This document shows positions 55,148 to 63,987 of a DNA stretch of 64,000 nucleotides, piece by piece. Below the pieces are notes generated by a model. It did no database searches. It saw nothing but the letters and a program-made list of their open reading frames with translations, and was not told the DNA's origin. Position 1 is the stretch's first letter. Each line of letters starts with the position of its first letter. A program made the translations under genes and the position numbers. This DNA comes from Methylogaea oryzae (GTDB lineage: Bacteria > Pseudomonadota > Gammaproteobacteria > Methylococcales > Methylococcaceae). Location of the stretch: assembly GCF_019669985.1 (NCBI RefSeq), contig NZ_AP019782.1, positions 3,280,001-3,344,000 on the forward strand, given 5' to 3'.

Positions 55148-55417
55148 TCACTCCTCCGCTTCCCGCGTCAGCTCCGAAGCTTGTTTCGCCGCGCGCCGGG
55201 CGGCGGCGGCGTGATGCTTGGCGTCTTGCTCTTTCCCCGCCCGGTAAGCCTCGGCCGCCGCCTTGTGGTGATTGGCCGCTTCCTGGCTGGCTTTCGCAGC
55301 TTGCTCGTGCGCTGCCGCTAGGGTTTGGTGCTGGATAGGCGCCTGCTGCAGGCTCACCGCCGAGGCGGCCAGGGGAAAGCCGATGGATAGGAGAATTGCC
55401 GGCAACCGCTTTTTCAT
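55148..55417 (-). CDS. Small exported alanine/histidine-rich protein
   Basis: An 89-residue protein. A signal peptide MKKRLPAILLSIGFPLAASA is followed by a hydrophilic helical region rich in alanine, histidine and lysine with repeated HAAA- and EAA-type patterns (HHKAAAEAYRAG, KHHAAAARRAAKQ). It probably forms a periplasmic helix or coiled coil. I chose the ATG at 55417 because it opens the signal peptide; 20 upstream codons are less likely. I do not recognise a family beyond small metal-binding-like periplasmic proteins. Confidence 0.6.
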   Translation of the reverse strand: MKKRLPAILLSIGFPLAASAVSLQQAPIQHQTLAAAHEQAAKASQEAANHHKAAAEAYRAGKEQDAKHHAAAARRAAKQASELTREAEE

Positions 55418-55517
55418 GATGGACACCTTTGGCGTTGCGGTGGACGAGCCGGCCGGAACGGCCGGAGTCGCGAACACTATAGCCTTATCGCGGCCCGGGC
55501 GAAACGATGAAGCGAAC

Positions 55518-55892
55518 TTAGTCCCGCTTCAGCAGCGCCTTGAGATCGGCGAAAGGCTGCTGGGTAATGGCGGACTTGCCGTTGCCGCCCAAACCGCCGT
55601 TGCCCGCTTCCAGGTAGCGGGAATGCTCGTTGTCGTGGCAATACAGGCACAACAGCTCCCAATTGCTGCCGTCGGGTGGATTGTAATCGTGGTCGTGGTT
55701 GCGGTGATGGACGGTGAGCTCGTGCAGGTTGGCGTGGGTGAATTCGCGGGCGCAACGGCCGCAGACCCAGGGATACATTTTCAGCGCCCGCTCCCGATAG
55801 CCTTTTTCCCGCTCCTCCCGGTTTCGGCGGGCTTCGGCGACGACTTGGTCCAGCTTGCTGCTGTTGGCTGAAGGCTTGGCTCTGGAAGGCAT
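55518..55892 (-). CDS. yajD: YajD-family HNH nuclease
   Basis: A 124-residue protein matching E. coli YajD closely in its core: RERALKMYPWVCGRCAREF, ELTVHHRNHDHDYNPPDGSNWELLCLYCHDNEH and the tail PFADLKALL. The HH, N and H residues form the HNH site and the two CxxC pairs bind zinc. The DNA target and role are unknown in this family. It lies 22 bases after orn on the same strand. Confidence 0.92.
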   Translation of the reverse strand: MPSRAKPSANSSKLDQVVAEARRNREEREKGYRERALKMYPWVCGRCAREFTHANLHELTVHHRNHDHDYNPPDGSNWELLCLYCHDNEHSRYLEAGNGGLGGNGKSAITQQPFADLKALLKRD

Positions 55893-55914
55893 GCTTATCT
55901 CCGGTGTGGCGGAC

Positions 55915-56463
55915 TCAAGGCAAACGGATGAAATGCTCGCGGTAGTAACGCAGTTCCTCGATGGACTCGCGGATGTCGTCCAGGGCCTGGTGGGTATTGC
56001 GTTTCTTGAAACCGTCCTTGATCTGCGGCGCCCAGCGGGCGGCCAGTTCCTTGAGCGTGGACACGTCCAGGTGGCGATAGTGGAAATAACGCTCCAGCTC
56101 GACCATCTCCCTGACGAGAAAGCGCCGATCCTGGCAAATGCTGTTGCCGCACATGGGGGAAGCGCCGGCCGGCACCCACTCTTTGAGAAATTCCAGCGTC
56201 AGCCGCTCGGCCTCGGCCACGCCGATGGTGCTTTCCTTCACCCGCTTCACCAACCCCGACTCGCCGTGGGTTTTTTGATTCCACGCGTCCATGCCGGCCA
56301 ACGCCGCTTCCGGCTGGCTGACGGCGATCACCGGACCTTCGGCCAACACGTTCAAGTGCTTGTCGGTAACGATCGTGGCGATTTCGATGATGCATTCCTT
56401 TTGCGGATCGAGCCCGGTCATTTCCAGGTCGATCCAAATGAGGTTTTCCTTGTCTTGCGGCAT
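55915..56463 (-). CDS. orn: Oligoribonuclease
   Basis: A 182-residue DEDDh 3'-5' exonuclease. [12 protein letters not shown] carries the first acidic pair, [12 protein letters not shown] the third, and [18 protein letters not shown] the last histidine and aspartate. It degrades RNA dinucleotides, including pGpG produced from cyclic di-GMP, which ties it to the many c-di-GMP enzymes nearby. It is divergent from the M48 peptidase gene with a 160-base gap. Confidence 0.97.
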   Translation of the reverse strand: MPQDKENLIWIDLEMTGLDPQKECIIEIATIVTDKHLNVLAEGPVIAVSQPEAALAGMDAWNQKTHGESGLVKRVKESTIGVAEAERLTLEFLKEWVPAGASPMCGNSICQDRRFLVREMVELERYFHYRHLDVSTLKELAARWAPQIKDGFKKRNTHQALDDIRESIEELRYYREHFIRLP

Positions 56464-56623
56464 GGCGGCATCGGGTCTCAGTCAAATTGGCATTCATTTT
56501 AGCAAAGGCAGCGCCGCCGCGCGGCCCAACCGCCGAAGGCTTCCCGAAAGCCGCCGCGTAGTCGGAAAAAACCAAGGCTTAGGTTAAGCTGTTGCGCAAT
56601 ATATCCAGACTGAAGACCGCTCC

Positions 56624-57865
56624 ATGAACACCATGACCACCGTTTTCCTCGCCGCCCTCACCGTCGCCCTCGGCCTGCAAACCTGGCTATGGCGGCGCCA
56701 GGCGGCCCACGTCAAAGCCCACCGGGGCGAGGTGCCGGCCGCCTTCCGCGACAGCTTTCCCCTGGAATCCCACCAAAAAGCCGCCGACTACACCCTGGAC
56801 AAGGGCAACCTGGGCGAGAAGGAAAGAGCCTTCGGCGCGCTAGTCACCCTGGGCTTCACCCTGGGCGGGGGCATCGACTGGATCGCCGGCCTGTGGAGCG
56901 CCAGCAGCTGGTCCGCCACGCTGCAAGGGATGGCCACCATCCTCACCTTCTTCTTGGCGGCGCAGTTGCTGGACCTGCCCTTCGACCTGTACCGCACGTT
57001 CGTGCTGGAACAACGCCACGGTTTCAACCGCAACACGCCGCGCCAGTTCGCCACCGACCTGCTCATGCAGTGGGCCTTGACCCTGGCCCTGGGCGGGCCG
57101 CTGCTGTGGCTGATCCTGTGGGTGATGGACGGCGCCGGCCTGTGGTGGCTGTGGGCTTGGGCCATCCTGATGGGCTTCTCCCTGGTGATGGCCTGGGCCT
57201 ATCCCACCTTCATCGCGCCGCTGTTCAACCGTTTCACGCCCCTGGCGGACGACGCCCTGCGCAGCCGCGTCGAAGCCCTGCTGGAACGCTGCGGCTTCCA
57301 CAGCAAGGGCATATTCGTCATGGACGGCTCGCGCCGCTCCGGCCACGGCAACGCTTATTTCACCGGAATAGGCAACAACAAGCGCATCGTCTTCTTCGAC
57401 ACCCTGCTCACCACCCTCAACCACGACGAAGTGGAAGCGGTGCTGGCCCACGAGCTGGGCCACTTCAAGCGCAAGCACGTGGTGAAAATGCTGGGCGTGA
57501 GCGCCACCACGACCCTGGCCGGCTTCGCCCTGCTGGGCTGGCTGGCCGGCAACGACTGGTTTTACCACGGCCTGGGGGTGTCGCAGCCGTCCAACGCCGC
57601 CGCCTTGATGCTGTTCATGCTGGTCAGCCCCAGCTTCACGCTGTTCCTGCAACCGCTGATGGCGATGTTCCAGCGCAAGAACGAATTCGAAGCAGACGAC
57701 TTCGCCGCCGAGCACGCCAAGTCCACCGCCCTGGTCAGCGCCCTGGTCAAACTGTACCGGGACAACGCCAGCACCCTGACGCCGGACCCCGTCTACTCCG
57801 CCTTCCACTACAGCCACCCGCCGGCCGCCGACCGCATCGGCCACCTGAACGCCAAAACCGCCTGA
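56624..57865 (+). CDS. Ste24-type M48 family membrane metallopeptidase
   Basis: A 413-residue integral membrane protease. Hydrophobic segments occur near residues 5-20, 70-90, 98-115, 145-200 and 290-345. The zinc site is VLAHELGHFKRKH near 280, with the distal glutamate in KNEFEADDFAAEH. The arrangement HNTP-like RHGFNRNTPRQF is typical of bacterial Ste24 relatives. It probably cleaves membrane proteins in quality control. The gene for rsgA follows 7 bases later. Confidence 0.9.
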   Translation: MNTMTTVFLAALTVALGLQTWLWRRQAAHVKAHRGEVPAAFRDSFPLESHQKAADYTLDKGNLGEKERAFGALVTLGFTLGGGIDWIAGLWSASSWSATLQGMATILTFFLAAQLLDLPFDLYRTFVLEQRHGFNRNTPRQFATDLLMQWALTLALGGPLLWLILWVMDGAGLWWLWAWAILMGFSLVMAWAYPTFIAPLFNRFTPLADDALRSRVEALLERCGFHSKGIFVMDGSRRSGHGNAYFTGIGNNKRIVFFDTLLTTLNHDEVEAVLAHELGHFKRKHVVKMLGVSATTTLAGFALLGWLAGNDWFYHGLGVSQPSNAAALMLFMLVSPSFTLFLQPLMAMFQRKNEFEADDFAAEHAKSTALVSALVKLYRDNASTLTPDPVYSAFHYSHPPAADRIGHLNAKTA

Positions 57866-57872
57866 CCGCCCC

Positions 57873-58778
57873 ATGAGCGAGCGGCGGCAAGGCCTGGTGG
57901 TCGCCCACCTGGGCAAGGGGCTGGCGGTGGAAGGCCCGGACGGCCGCGTGCTGGCCTGCCACACCCTGCGCCAGCTGGGCAGCGTGGCGGTGGGCGACCA
58001 AGTGCTGTGGGAACCCTGCGGCGACGACCAGGGCCGGGTGGTAGCAGTGCTGCCGCGCCGCAGCGAGTTGCTGCGCCCGGCCCACGGCGGCAAAACCCGT
58101 TTGGTGGCGGCCAACCTGGACCAAGTCCTGGTGGTGATGGCGCCGGAACCGGAGCCCGACTTCCTGCTGGCCGACCAAATCCTCGCCGTGTGCGAACACC
58201 GCGACATCGGCGCCGTCCTGCTGTTCAACAAAATCGACCTGTTCGACGGCGACGCGGAGGTGGAAAGCCAGTTGCAAGGCTACGCCGCCATCGGTTACCC
58301 GCTGCTGCGCGTCAGCGTCAAACAGGGCGCCGGCATGAGCGAACTGCAAGCGGCGCTGGCGGGCAAAACCAGCATGCTGGCCGGCCAGTCCGGCGTGGGC
58401 AAATCCTCCATCAGCCGCGCGCTATTGCCCGAGCACGACATCCGCGTCGGCCACATCTCCGCCCTCAGCGGCCTGGGCCGCCACACCACCACCGCGGCGA
58501 CGCTCTACCATCTGGCAGCCGGCGGCGACCTGATCGACAGCCCCGGCGTCGCCGTATTCGGCATGGCGGACATGACCCCCGCCATCCTGGCCCAGAATTA
58601 CCGCGACTTCCAACCCTTCCTGCCCCGCTGCCGCTACAACGACTGCGCCCACATCAAAGACCAGGGCTGCGCCCTGCGCGAGGCGGTGGAAAAAGGGGAA
58701 GTCAGCGATAGCCGCTACCGGCGCTATTTGAAACTGCTGGAAAAACTGCCGAACCTGCGACCGGGCGACTCCCGCTAA
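57873..58778 (+). CDS. rsgA: Ribosome small subunit-dependent GTPase RsgA
   Basis: A 301-residue circularly permuted GTPase that matures the 30S subunit. FNKIDLFD is the G4 motif, GQSGVGKSSISRAL the P-loop, TTTAATLYH and DSPGV G2 and G3, and the zinc finger is CRYNDCAHIKDQGC. An OB-fold domain covers residues 1-70. It is slightly shorter than E. coli RsgA at the N-terminus. The gene order orn / M48 / rsgA is common in gammaproteobacteria. Confidence 0.96.
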   Translation: MSERRQGLVVAHLGKGLAVEGPDGRVLACHTLRQLGSVAVGDQVLWEPCGDDQGRVVAVLPRRSELLRPAHGGKTRLVAANLDQVLVVMAPEPEPDFLLADQILAVCEHRDIGAVLLFNKIDLFDGDAEVESQLQGYAAIGYPLLRVSVKQGAGMSELQAALAGKTSMLAGQSGVGKSSISRALLPEHDIRVGHISALSGLGRHTTTAATLYHLAAGGDLIDSPGVAVFGMADMTPAILAQNYRDFQPFLPRCRYNDCAHIKDQGCALREAVEKGEVSDSRYRRYLKLLEKLPNLRPGDSR

Positions 58779-58808
58779 AGCGGGAGCGCCGCCGAATTCC
58801 GCGCACAG

Positions 58809-58840
58809 CCCGGTTCCCGAAGCACCGTTGGGAAACCGGG
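58809..58840. terminator. Hairpin between convergent rsgA and GGDEF-EAL genes
   Basis: A 10-bp stem with one bulge, CCCGGTTCCC at 58809-58818 with GGGAAACCGGG at 58830-58840. No T-run is attached, so bidirectional termination is only possible. Confidence 0.4.
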
Positions 58841-58847
58841 CCCGGGC

Positions 58848-60935
58848 TCAAGTTTTAAACAACTCTTCCGCCGGCACCGGCCGGCCGTAGAAATAGCCCT
58901 GGGCTTGATCGCAGCCCTCACTCAGCAGGAACTCGCCCTGTTCGGCCGTTTCCACGCCTTCGGCGATGACGCGCAGCCCCAGGCTGTGGGCCAAGGCCAC
59001 CACGGCGGCGACGATGCGGGCATCGTCGTTGTCCGTGGCGATGTCGCGCACGAACGAACGGTCGATTTTCAAGGCGTCCACAGGGAAACGCTTGAGGTAG
59101 TTGAGCGAGGAATAACCGGTGCCGAAATCGTCGATGGAAACCGACAAGCCTTGCTCCTTCAAGCCGGATAGGATCACTGCCGCCTGCTCCGCATTGTGCA
59201 TGACGATGCTCTCGGTGATTTCCAGCTCCAACAGTTCCGGCGCCAAGCCTTCATCCGCCAGCGCGGCGCTGATGACCGCGGCCAGCTCCCGCTCGCGGAA
59301 CTGGCGGGCGGACAGGTTGATGGCCACGCTGAATCGACGCCCTTGGTCGCACCAGCGGCGAATCTGCCGGCACACCGTCCGCAGCACCCACTCGCCGATG
59401 GCGACGATAAGGCCGGTTTCCTCGGCGATGGGGATGAACTGGTCCGGCGCCACCAAGCCGTGAACCGGGTGGCGCCAGCGCAGCAAGGCCTCCGAGCCCA
59501 CCATGTCGCCGCTGCGCAAGTCCACTTTGGGCTGGTAGTAGACCATCAACTCGCCCCTATCCAAGGCGTAGCGCAGATCCATTTCCAAGGCCAGCCGTTC
59601 CAAGGTCACGGCGTTGGACAGCTCGCTGTAAAACTCGAAGCGGTTGCCACCGCCATCCTTGGCATGGTACAGGGCGGAATCCGCCAACATGATCAAGCGG
59701 TCCATGTCCGTCGCATCGCTGGGATACACGGCGACGCCAATGCTGCCGCTGACGAACAGTTCATAACCGTCCACCTGAAACGGCTGATTCAAAGCGCTGA
59801 CGATCTTCTCCGCAACGCCGCCCACTTCTTCCGGGCGGCCGACGTTGGGCAGGATGACCGCGAACTCGTCGCCGCCCAGCCGCGCCACCGTATCGATCTC
59901 CCGCAGCAAGTGGCGTATGCGCTGCCCCACGGCCACCAGCAGCCGGTCCCCCGCCATATGGCCCAGGGTGTCGTTGATATTCTTGAAGCGATCCAGATCC
60001 AGGTACAACAGCGCGAAAGGTCCGCTTTCGCGCCGCGCCCACACCATGGCTTGATCCAGCCGCTCGCGGAACAGTGCGCGGTTGGGCAAATCCGTCAAGG
60101 GATCGTAAAAAGCCAGGCGCTTTATGGTTTCTTCCGAATTTTTCAGCTCGCTGATGTCGTGGGAAACGGCCACGTATTGGCTCACACGCCCTTGTTCGTC
60201 CTTGATGGGAGCGATGTACTCCAACGCCCAGTACAACTCGCCGTTCTTTTTACGGTCCAGCAACTCGCCCTGCCATTCGCCGCCGCCGGCAATGGCCGCC
60301 CACAGATCCCGGTAGACGGTATCGTCGGTAAAGCCGGATTTCAGAATACTGGGTTTTTGACCGATCAATTCCTCGGCGCTATACCCCGTCACCCGGCAAA
60401 ACGCCGGATTGCAATACTCGATATTGCCGTGGATATCGGTGATCACCACCATGCTGGAGCTGTATTCCAAAGCCAGCGACAGCTTGCGCAACTGCTGCTC
60501 CACGGCTTCGTGGGCCGCCAACGTCTTGGCCAGTTCCCGATTGGCTTCCAGCAACTGCCGCGGACTGGGCAGGGCCAGCAATTTAGGCAATAAAGGCCAG
60601 ATCAATACCGCCGTCACCAGGGACACCGCCGCCGTGGCGACTTTGATCGCGCCGGCCAGCCAGTAGGCCGGCATCCAGACGGTGAGGATCGACATCAAAT
60701 GCGTTGTGCCGCACAGGAAAATGAACAGCCCGAACAGATGCAGCACCCAGCGATAGGCTAAATCCGTGCGTCGGCGCACGAACACCAGCAAGGCGAAAGG
60801 AATGGAGTAATAGGACAGGACAATCAGCAGGTCGCTGACCACGTGCAGCGACAACAAGTCCGATCGCCACTGGTAGCAGAAACCGTGCGGCATGAACTCC
60901 GCCGAGCTCAGCCAACTCATCAAAGAATCCAACAT
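58848..60935 (-). CDS. Ethylene-receptor-like membrane sensor with PAS-GGDEF-EAL
   Basis: A 695-residue protein. Three transmembrane helices (about 30-52, 62-85, 94-115) match the plant ETR1 ethylene-binding domain. VVSDLLIVLSYYSIP parallels its helix 1, and YRWVLHLFGLFIFLCGTTHL its helix 2. The ligand-critical residues of ETR1 (Asp25, Tyr32, Ile62, Cys65, His69) have counterparts at Asp35, Tyr42, Ile72, Cys75 and His79. A coiled coil, a PAS domain (about 145-265), an intact GGDEF domain (RLGGDEF near 355) and an EAL domain (SEALLRW, DDFGTGYSS) follow. Diguanylate cyclase and phosphodiesterase motifs both look active. The ATG at 60935 has GGAGCGG upstream. Confidence 0.88.
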   Translation of the reverse strand: MLDSLMSWLSSAEFMPHGFCYQWRSDLLSLHVVSDLLIVLSYYSIPFALLVFVRRRTDLAYRWVLHLFGLFIFLCGTTHLMSILTVWMPAYWLAGAIKVATAAVSLVTAVLIWPLLPKLLALPSPRQLLEANRELAKTLAAHEAVEQQLRKLSLALEYSSSMVVITDIHGNIEYCNPAFCRVTGYSAEELIGQKPSILKSGFTDDTVYRDLWAAIAGGGEWQGELLDRKKNGELYWALEYIAPIKDEQGRVSQYVAVSHDISELKNSEETIKRLAFYDPLTDLPNRALFRERLDQAMVWARRESGPFALLYLDLDRFKNINDTLGHMAGDRLLVAVGQRIRHLLREIDTVARLGGDEFAVILPNVGRPEEVGGVAEKIVSALNQPFQVDGYELFVSGSIGVAVYPSDATDMDRLIMLADSALYHAKDGGGNRFEFYSELSNAVTLERLALEMDLRYALDRGELMVYYQPKVDLRSGDMVGSEALLRWRHPVHGLVAPDQFIPIAEETGLIVAIGEWVLRTVCRQIRRWCDQGRRFSVAINLSARQFRERELAAVISAALADEGLAPELLELEITESIVMHNAEQAAVILSGLKEQGLSVSIDDFGTGYSSLNYLKRFPVDALKIDRSFVRDIATDNDDARIVAAVVALAHSLGLRVIAEGVETAEQGEFLLSEGCDQAQGYFYGRPVPAEELFKT

Positions 60936-60954
60936 TAAACGACCGCTCCGGCCC

Positions 60955-61299
60955 TCAGCCCGGAGGCCACTTCATGGCGCGCCCGCCCAACACGTGGATG
61001 TGCAGATGGAAGACTTCCTGGCCGCCGTGGGCGTTGCAATTGATGACCGTGCGATAGCCGTTTTGCGACAACCCTTCCATTTCGGCAACGATTTTCGCGG
61101 TTTGGAGCAACTCGCCGGCCAACTGGGTATCGCCGGCGTCCAGATCGTTGAGGGTGGCGATGTGCTTCTTGGGAATCACCAAAACGTGCACGGGAGCGCG
61201 GGGATTGATGTCGCGAAAGGCAAGAACCTGGTCGGTTTCATGCACAATGGCGGGTTTAATCTCCCCTGCCGCCATTTTGCAAAAAATACACTCGGCCAT
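60955..61299 (-). CDS. hinT: HIT-family (HinT/PKCI-like) nucleotide hydrolase
   Basis: A 114-residue protein. CIFCKM binds zinc in some members, VLAFRDINPRAPVHVLVIPKKH is the family core, and the histidine triad is HLHIHVLGG. HinT enzymes hydrolyse phosphoramidates such as adenosine phosphoramidate. The ATG at 61299 follows AGAGGAAG; the longer frame upstream is rejected. It lies 19 bases upstream of the GGDEF-EAL gene on the same strand, so co-transcription is likely. Confidence 0.93.
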   Translation of the reverse strand: MAECIFCKMAAGEIKPAIVHETDQVLAFRDINPRAPVHVLVIPKKHIATLNDLDAGDTQLAGELLQTAKIVAEMEGLSQNGYRTVINCNAHGGQEVFHLHIHVLGGRAMKWPPG

Positions 61300-61471
61300 G
61301 CGGATGCTTCCTCTGTAGTTGTTATAAGTTGGAACGGATGCCGTTGTCGCGAAAGAATAGCAATCGCAACCACGCTTGGCGAGTGCCAACTGGCCGCGCG
61401 CTATCCCCCAAGCGCCGCTGTCGTTACAATTAGCCAAATCCCTCACACTCCGCATCAGGCCTCCCCACACC

Positions 61472-62443
61472 ATGACGCGCACCCTGCATTACCTGCTGTT
61501 TCTGTTAGCCGCCTCGACCACCGCCCACGCCGCCGAACCCCTGCGCATCGGCGCCTTGGCTTTCGGCACCCTCAATTGGGAGCTGGCCACCATTCAGGAC
61601 GCGGGGCTGGACAAAGCCAACGGCATCGAACTGGAAACCCAGACCCTCGCCAGCCCTCAGGCGGGCTCGGTGGCCTTGCTTTCCAACAGCGTGGATTTGA
61701 TCGTCAGCGACTGGATTTGGGTATCGCGGCAAAGAGAAAACGGAGCCGACTTCAGCTTCGCGCCCTACTCCGCCAGCCACGGCGTGTTGATCGTTCCGCC
61801 GGCCTCTCCCATCAAGGATCTGTCCGATTTGGCCGGCAAGCGCCTAGGCGTTGCCGGCGGCGGCCTGGACAAGAACTGGCTGCTGTTGCGCGCCTTGTAC
61901 CAGGAAAAATACGGGCAGGATTTGGAAAAAGCCGCCACCGTGGTGTTCGGCGCCCCGCCGCTCCTCAACGAGCAACTGCAACAGGGCAAGCTGGACGCGC
62001 TGCTGGATTACTGGCATTACGCCGCCAAACTGGAAGGCAAGGGCTATCGGCCGCTGCTCAACGGCCAGGATTTGATGCATCAGCTGGGCATCAAAGCCGT
62101 TCTCCCCAGCCTCGGGTACGTGTTTCGGGAAACTCTCGGCACGCAGCGCCCAGCTGCCCTGAAAGGGTTTTTGGCCGCCACGCAGGAAGCCAAACGCCTG
62201 CTGTGCGAATCGGACCCCGCCTGGGAAAAAGTAAAGTCCCTGACCCAGGAGGAAGACCCTGCGGCGTTGGCCAGCTTGCGGCGCAACTATTGCGCCGGAC
62301 AGGTGCGGCACTGGGGCGCGGACGAGCAAAAAGCGGCCGAAACGCTCTACCGGCTGCTCAAGCAAGCCGGCGGCGCGGAAGCCGCCGGCCAATCGGAAAC
62401 GCTCGCCCCCGGTACGTTCTGGCCCCACGCCGCCGACCGGTGA
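61472..62443 (+). CDS. ABC transporter substrate-binding protein (SsuA/NMT1-like)
   Basis: A 323-residue periplasmic protein. A signal peptide MTRTLHYLLFLLAASTTAHA precedes PLRIGALAFGTLNWELA. LASPQAGSVALLSNSVDLIVSDW and DLAGKRLGVAGGGLDKNW follow the pattern of nitrate/sulfonate/thiamine-precursor binding proteins. I chose the ATG at 61472 because the signal peptide starts there. The ligand cannot be read; the cargo of this family includes sulfonates, nitrate and pyrimidines. The permease gene follows 26 bases later. Confidence 0.83.
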   Translation: MTRTLHYLLFLLAASTTAHAAEPLRIGALAFGTLNWELATIQDAGLDKANGIELETQTLASPQAGSVALLSNSVDLIVSDWIWVSRQRENGADFSFAPYSASHGVLIVPPASPIKDLSDLAGKRLGVAGGGLDKNWLLLRALYQEKYGQDLEKAATVVFGAPPLLNEQLQQGKLDALLDYWHYAAKLEGKGYRPLLNGQDLMHQLGIKAVLPSLGYVFRETLGTQRPAALKGFLAATQEAKRLLCESDPAWEKVKSLTQEEDPAALASLRRNYCAGQVRHWGADEQKAAETLYRLLKQAGGAEAAGQSETLAPGTFWPHAADR

Positions 62444-62469
62444 AGCCCGCCCAGCCAAGCCGCTAAGCA

Positions 62470-63228
62470 ATGCCTGACTTACGCCCCAGGCTCATCGCCG
62501 CCTTGCCGCTGCTGTCGCTGCTCGCCCTGCTGGCGCTCTGGCAAACCGCCGCGCAACTGGCCGGCAGCCAGGCGCTGCCTACGCCCGCCGCCGTCGCGCA
62601 GGTGCTGGCGCGGGAACTGGCCTCCGGACGCTTGCCGCATCACCTGGGCATCACCCTGGCGCGGCTGGGAGCCAGTTTCGCCGTGGCCATGACGTTGGGC
62701 GCCGCGCTGGGCATACTGCTGGGCCGACGGCCGCTGCTCGACCGCTTTTTCGACCATTGGCTGGTGGTGTTTCTCAACATCCCCGCCCTCGTCACCATCA
62801 TCCTCTGCTACGTTTGGTTCGGGCTGACCGAAAGCGCCGCCATGGCCGCCGTGGTGGTCAACAAACTGCCCAACGTGGCGGTGACGCTGCGGGAGGGCGC
62901 GCGCAGCTTGGATCGGGACTTGTTGGAAATGGCGCAAAGTTATCGCTTCGGCCGCTGGAAGACCCTGCGTCACGTCGTCTGGCCGCAGTTGGCGCCTTTC
63001 CTGCTGGCGGCGTCCCGCAGCGGGCTGGCGCTGACCTGGAAAATCATTCTGGTGGTGGAACTGCTGGGGCGCAGCGACGGCATGGGCTACCAGCTGCAGC
63101 TGTTTTTCCAGATGTTCGACGTGGCCGGCATCCTAGCCTACACATTGGCCTTCGTCGTCGTGATCCAAGCGGTGGAAGCGGGCCTGTTGCGTCCCCTGGA
63201 CCGCCTTGCCGGACAATGGCGACGATGA
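62470..63228 (+). CDS. ABC transporter permease (SsuC-like)
   Basis: A 252-residue inner-membrane protein with six helices. The EAA loop that contacts the ATPase is EGARSLDRDLLEMAQSYRFGRWKTLRHVVWPQL near residue 140-170. It forms an importer with its neighbours. The stop overlaps the start of the ATPase gene (ATGA). Confidence 0.88.
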   Translation: MPDLRPRLIAALPLLSLLALLALWQTAAQLAGSQALPTPAAVAQVLARELASGRLPHHLGITLARLGASFAVAMTLGAALGILLGRRPLLDRFFDHWLVVFLNIPALVTIILCYVWFGLTESAAMAAVVVNKLPNVAVTLREGARSLDRDLLEMAQSYRFGRWKTLRHVVWPQLAPFLLAASRSGLALTWKIILVVELLGRSDGMGYQLQLFFQMFDVAGILAYTLAFVVVIQAVEAGLLRPLDRLAGQWRR

Positions 63229-63953
63229 CCCAGGTCGACATCCATATTCAGCGCAAAGCCTATAAGCCCGGCGCTCCGGCGGCCATCGAGGACTTGCACC
63301 TGTCGTTGGCTCCTGGGGAGTTCGTCTGCCTGGTGGGCCCCTCCGGTTGCGGCAAGACCACTCTGCTCAACTTGGTGGCGGGGCTGGATCGCGACTATCA
63401 GGGCGCCATCGACATCGGCCACCGGCAAGGCGCTGCGCCGGTCATCGGCTATGTCTTCCAAAATCCGCGCCTGTTGCCCTGGCGCACGGTCAGGGAGAAC
63501 ATCGACTTGGCCCTGCCCGGCGACGGCGGAGCCGACGTGGACGAGCTGTTGCGCATCCTGGGGCTGGAAGCGGCCCAGCACGTTTATCCGCAACGCTTGT
63601 CCCTGGGCATGAGCCGGCGCGCGGCCATTGCCCGCGCCTTCGCCGTCGAGCCCGACTTGTTGCTGATGGACGAACCGTTCGTCTCCCTCGACCCGCCCAC
63701 GGCGCGCCGGGTACGTCAGTTGCTGCTGGAAGTCTGGGGGGTACGCCCCCATACGGTGCTGTTCGTCACCCACGACCTGCGGGAAGCCATTAGCCTGGCG
63801 GATCGCTTGATATTCCTCACCCCCTCGCCCACCCGGGTCGTCGCCGAGGTGGCGGTGGACATTCCGCGCGCCGCGCGGGACCAAGAAAAAGCGGTGGAGG
63901 CGTTCCGTCAACGCCTGACGACGGAGCGGCCGGAAATCGGCCATTTGCTTTAA
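63225..63953 (+). CDS. ABC transporter ATP-binding protein (SsuB-like)
   Basis: A 242-residue ATPase. Walker A is GPSGCGKTTLLN, the Q-loop is FQNPRLLPWRTV, Walker B is LLLMDEPFVSLD and the switch histidine is in VTHDLREA. The signature motif reads LSLGMSRR instead of the usual LSGG, a conservative but uncommon change. The ATG at 63225 overlaps the permease stop; an in-frame ATG 9 bases earlier is an alternative. It completes the importer operon. Confidence 0.88.
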   Translation: MTQVDIHIQRKAYKPGAPAAIEDLHLSLAPGEFVCLVGPSGCGKTTLLNLVAGLDRDYQGAIDIGHRQGAAPVIGYVFQNPRLLPWRTVRENIDLALPGDGGADVDELLRILGLEAAQHVYPQRLSLGMSRRAAIARAFAVEPDLLLMDEPFVSLDPPTARRVRQLLLEVWGVRPHTVLFVTHDLREAISLADRLIFLTPSPTRVVAEVAVDIPRAARDQEKAVEAFRQRLTTERPEIGHLL

Positions 63954-63969
63954 AACGAGCTGTGTCGCT

Positions 63970-63987
63970 TGCCGCAACGGTGCGGCA
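63970..63987 (+). terminator. Possible terminator hairpin after the ABC operon
   Basis: TGCCGCA at 63970-63976 pairs with TGCGGCA at 63981-63987 across a 4-base loop, followed by a short TTT. It is weak and lies at the window edge. Confidence 0.35.

Noticed and set aside
56464-56623. tRNA gene near orn, as found in some gammaproteobacteria
   Set aside because: No T-loop GTTCGA-type motif or cloverleaf arms are visible in the gap.
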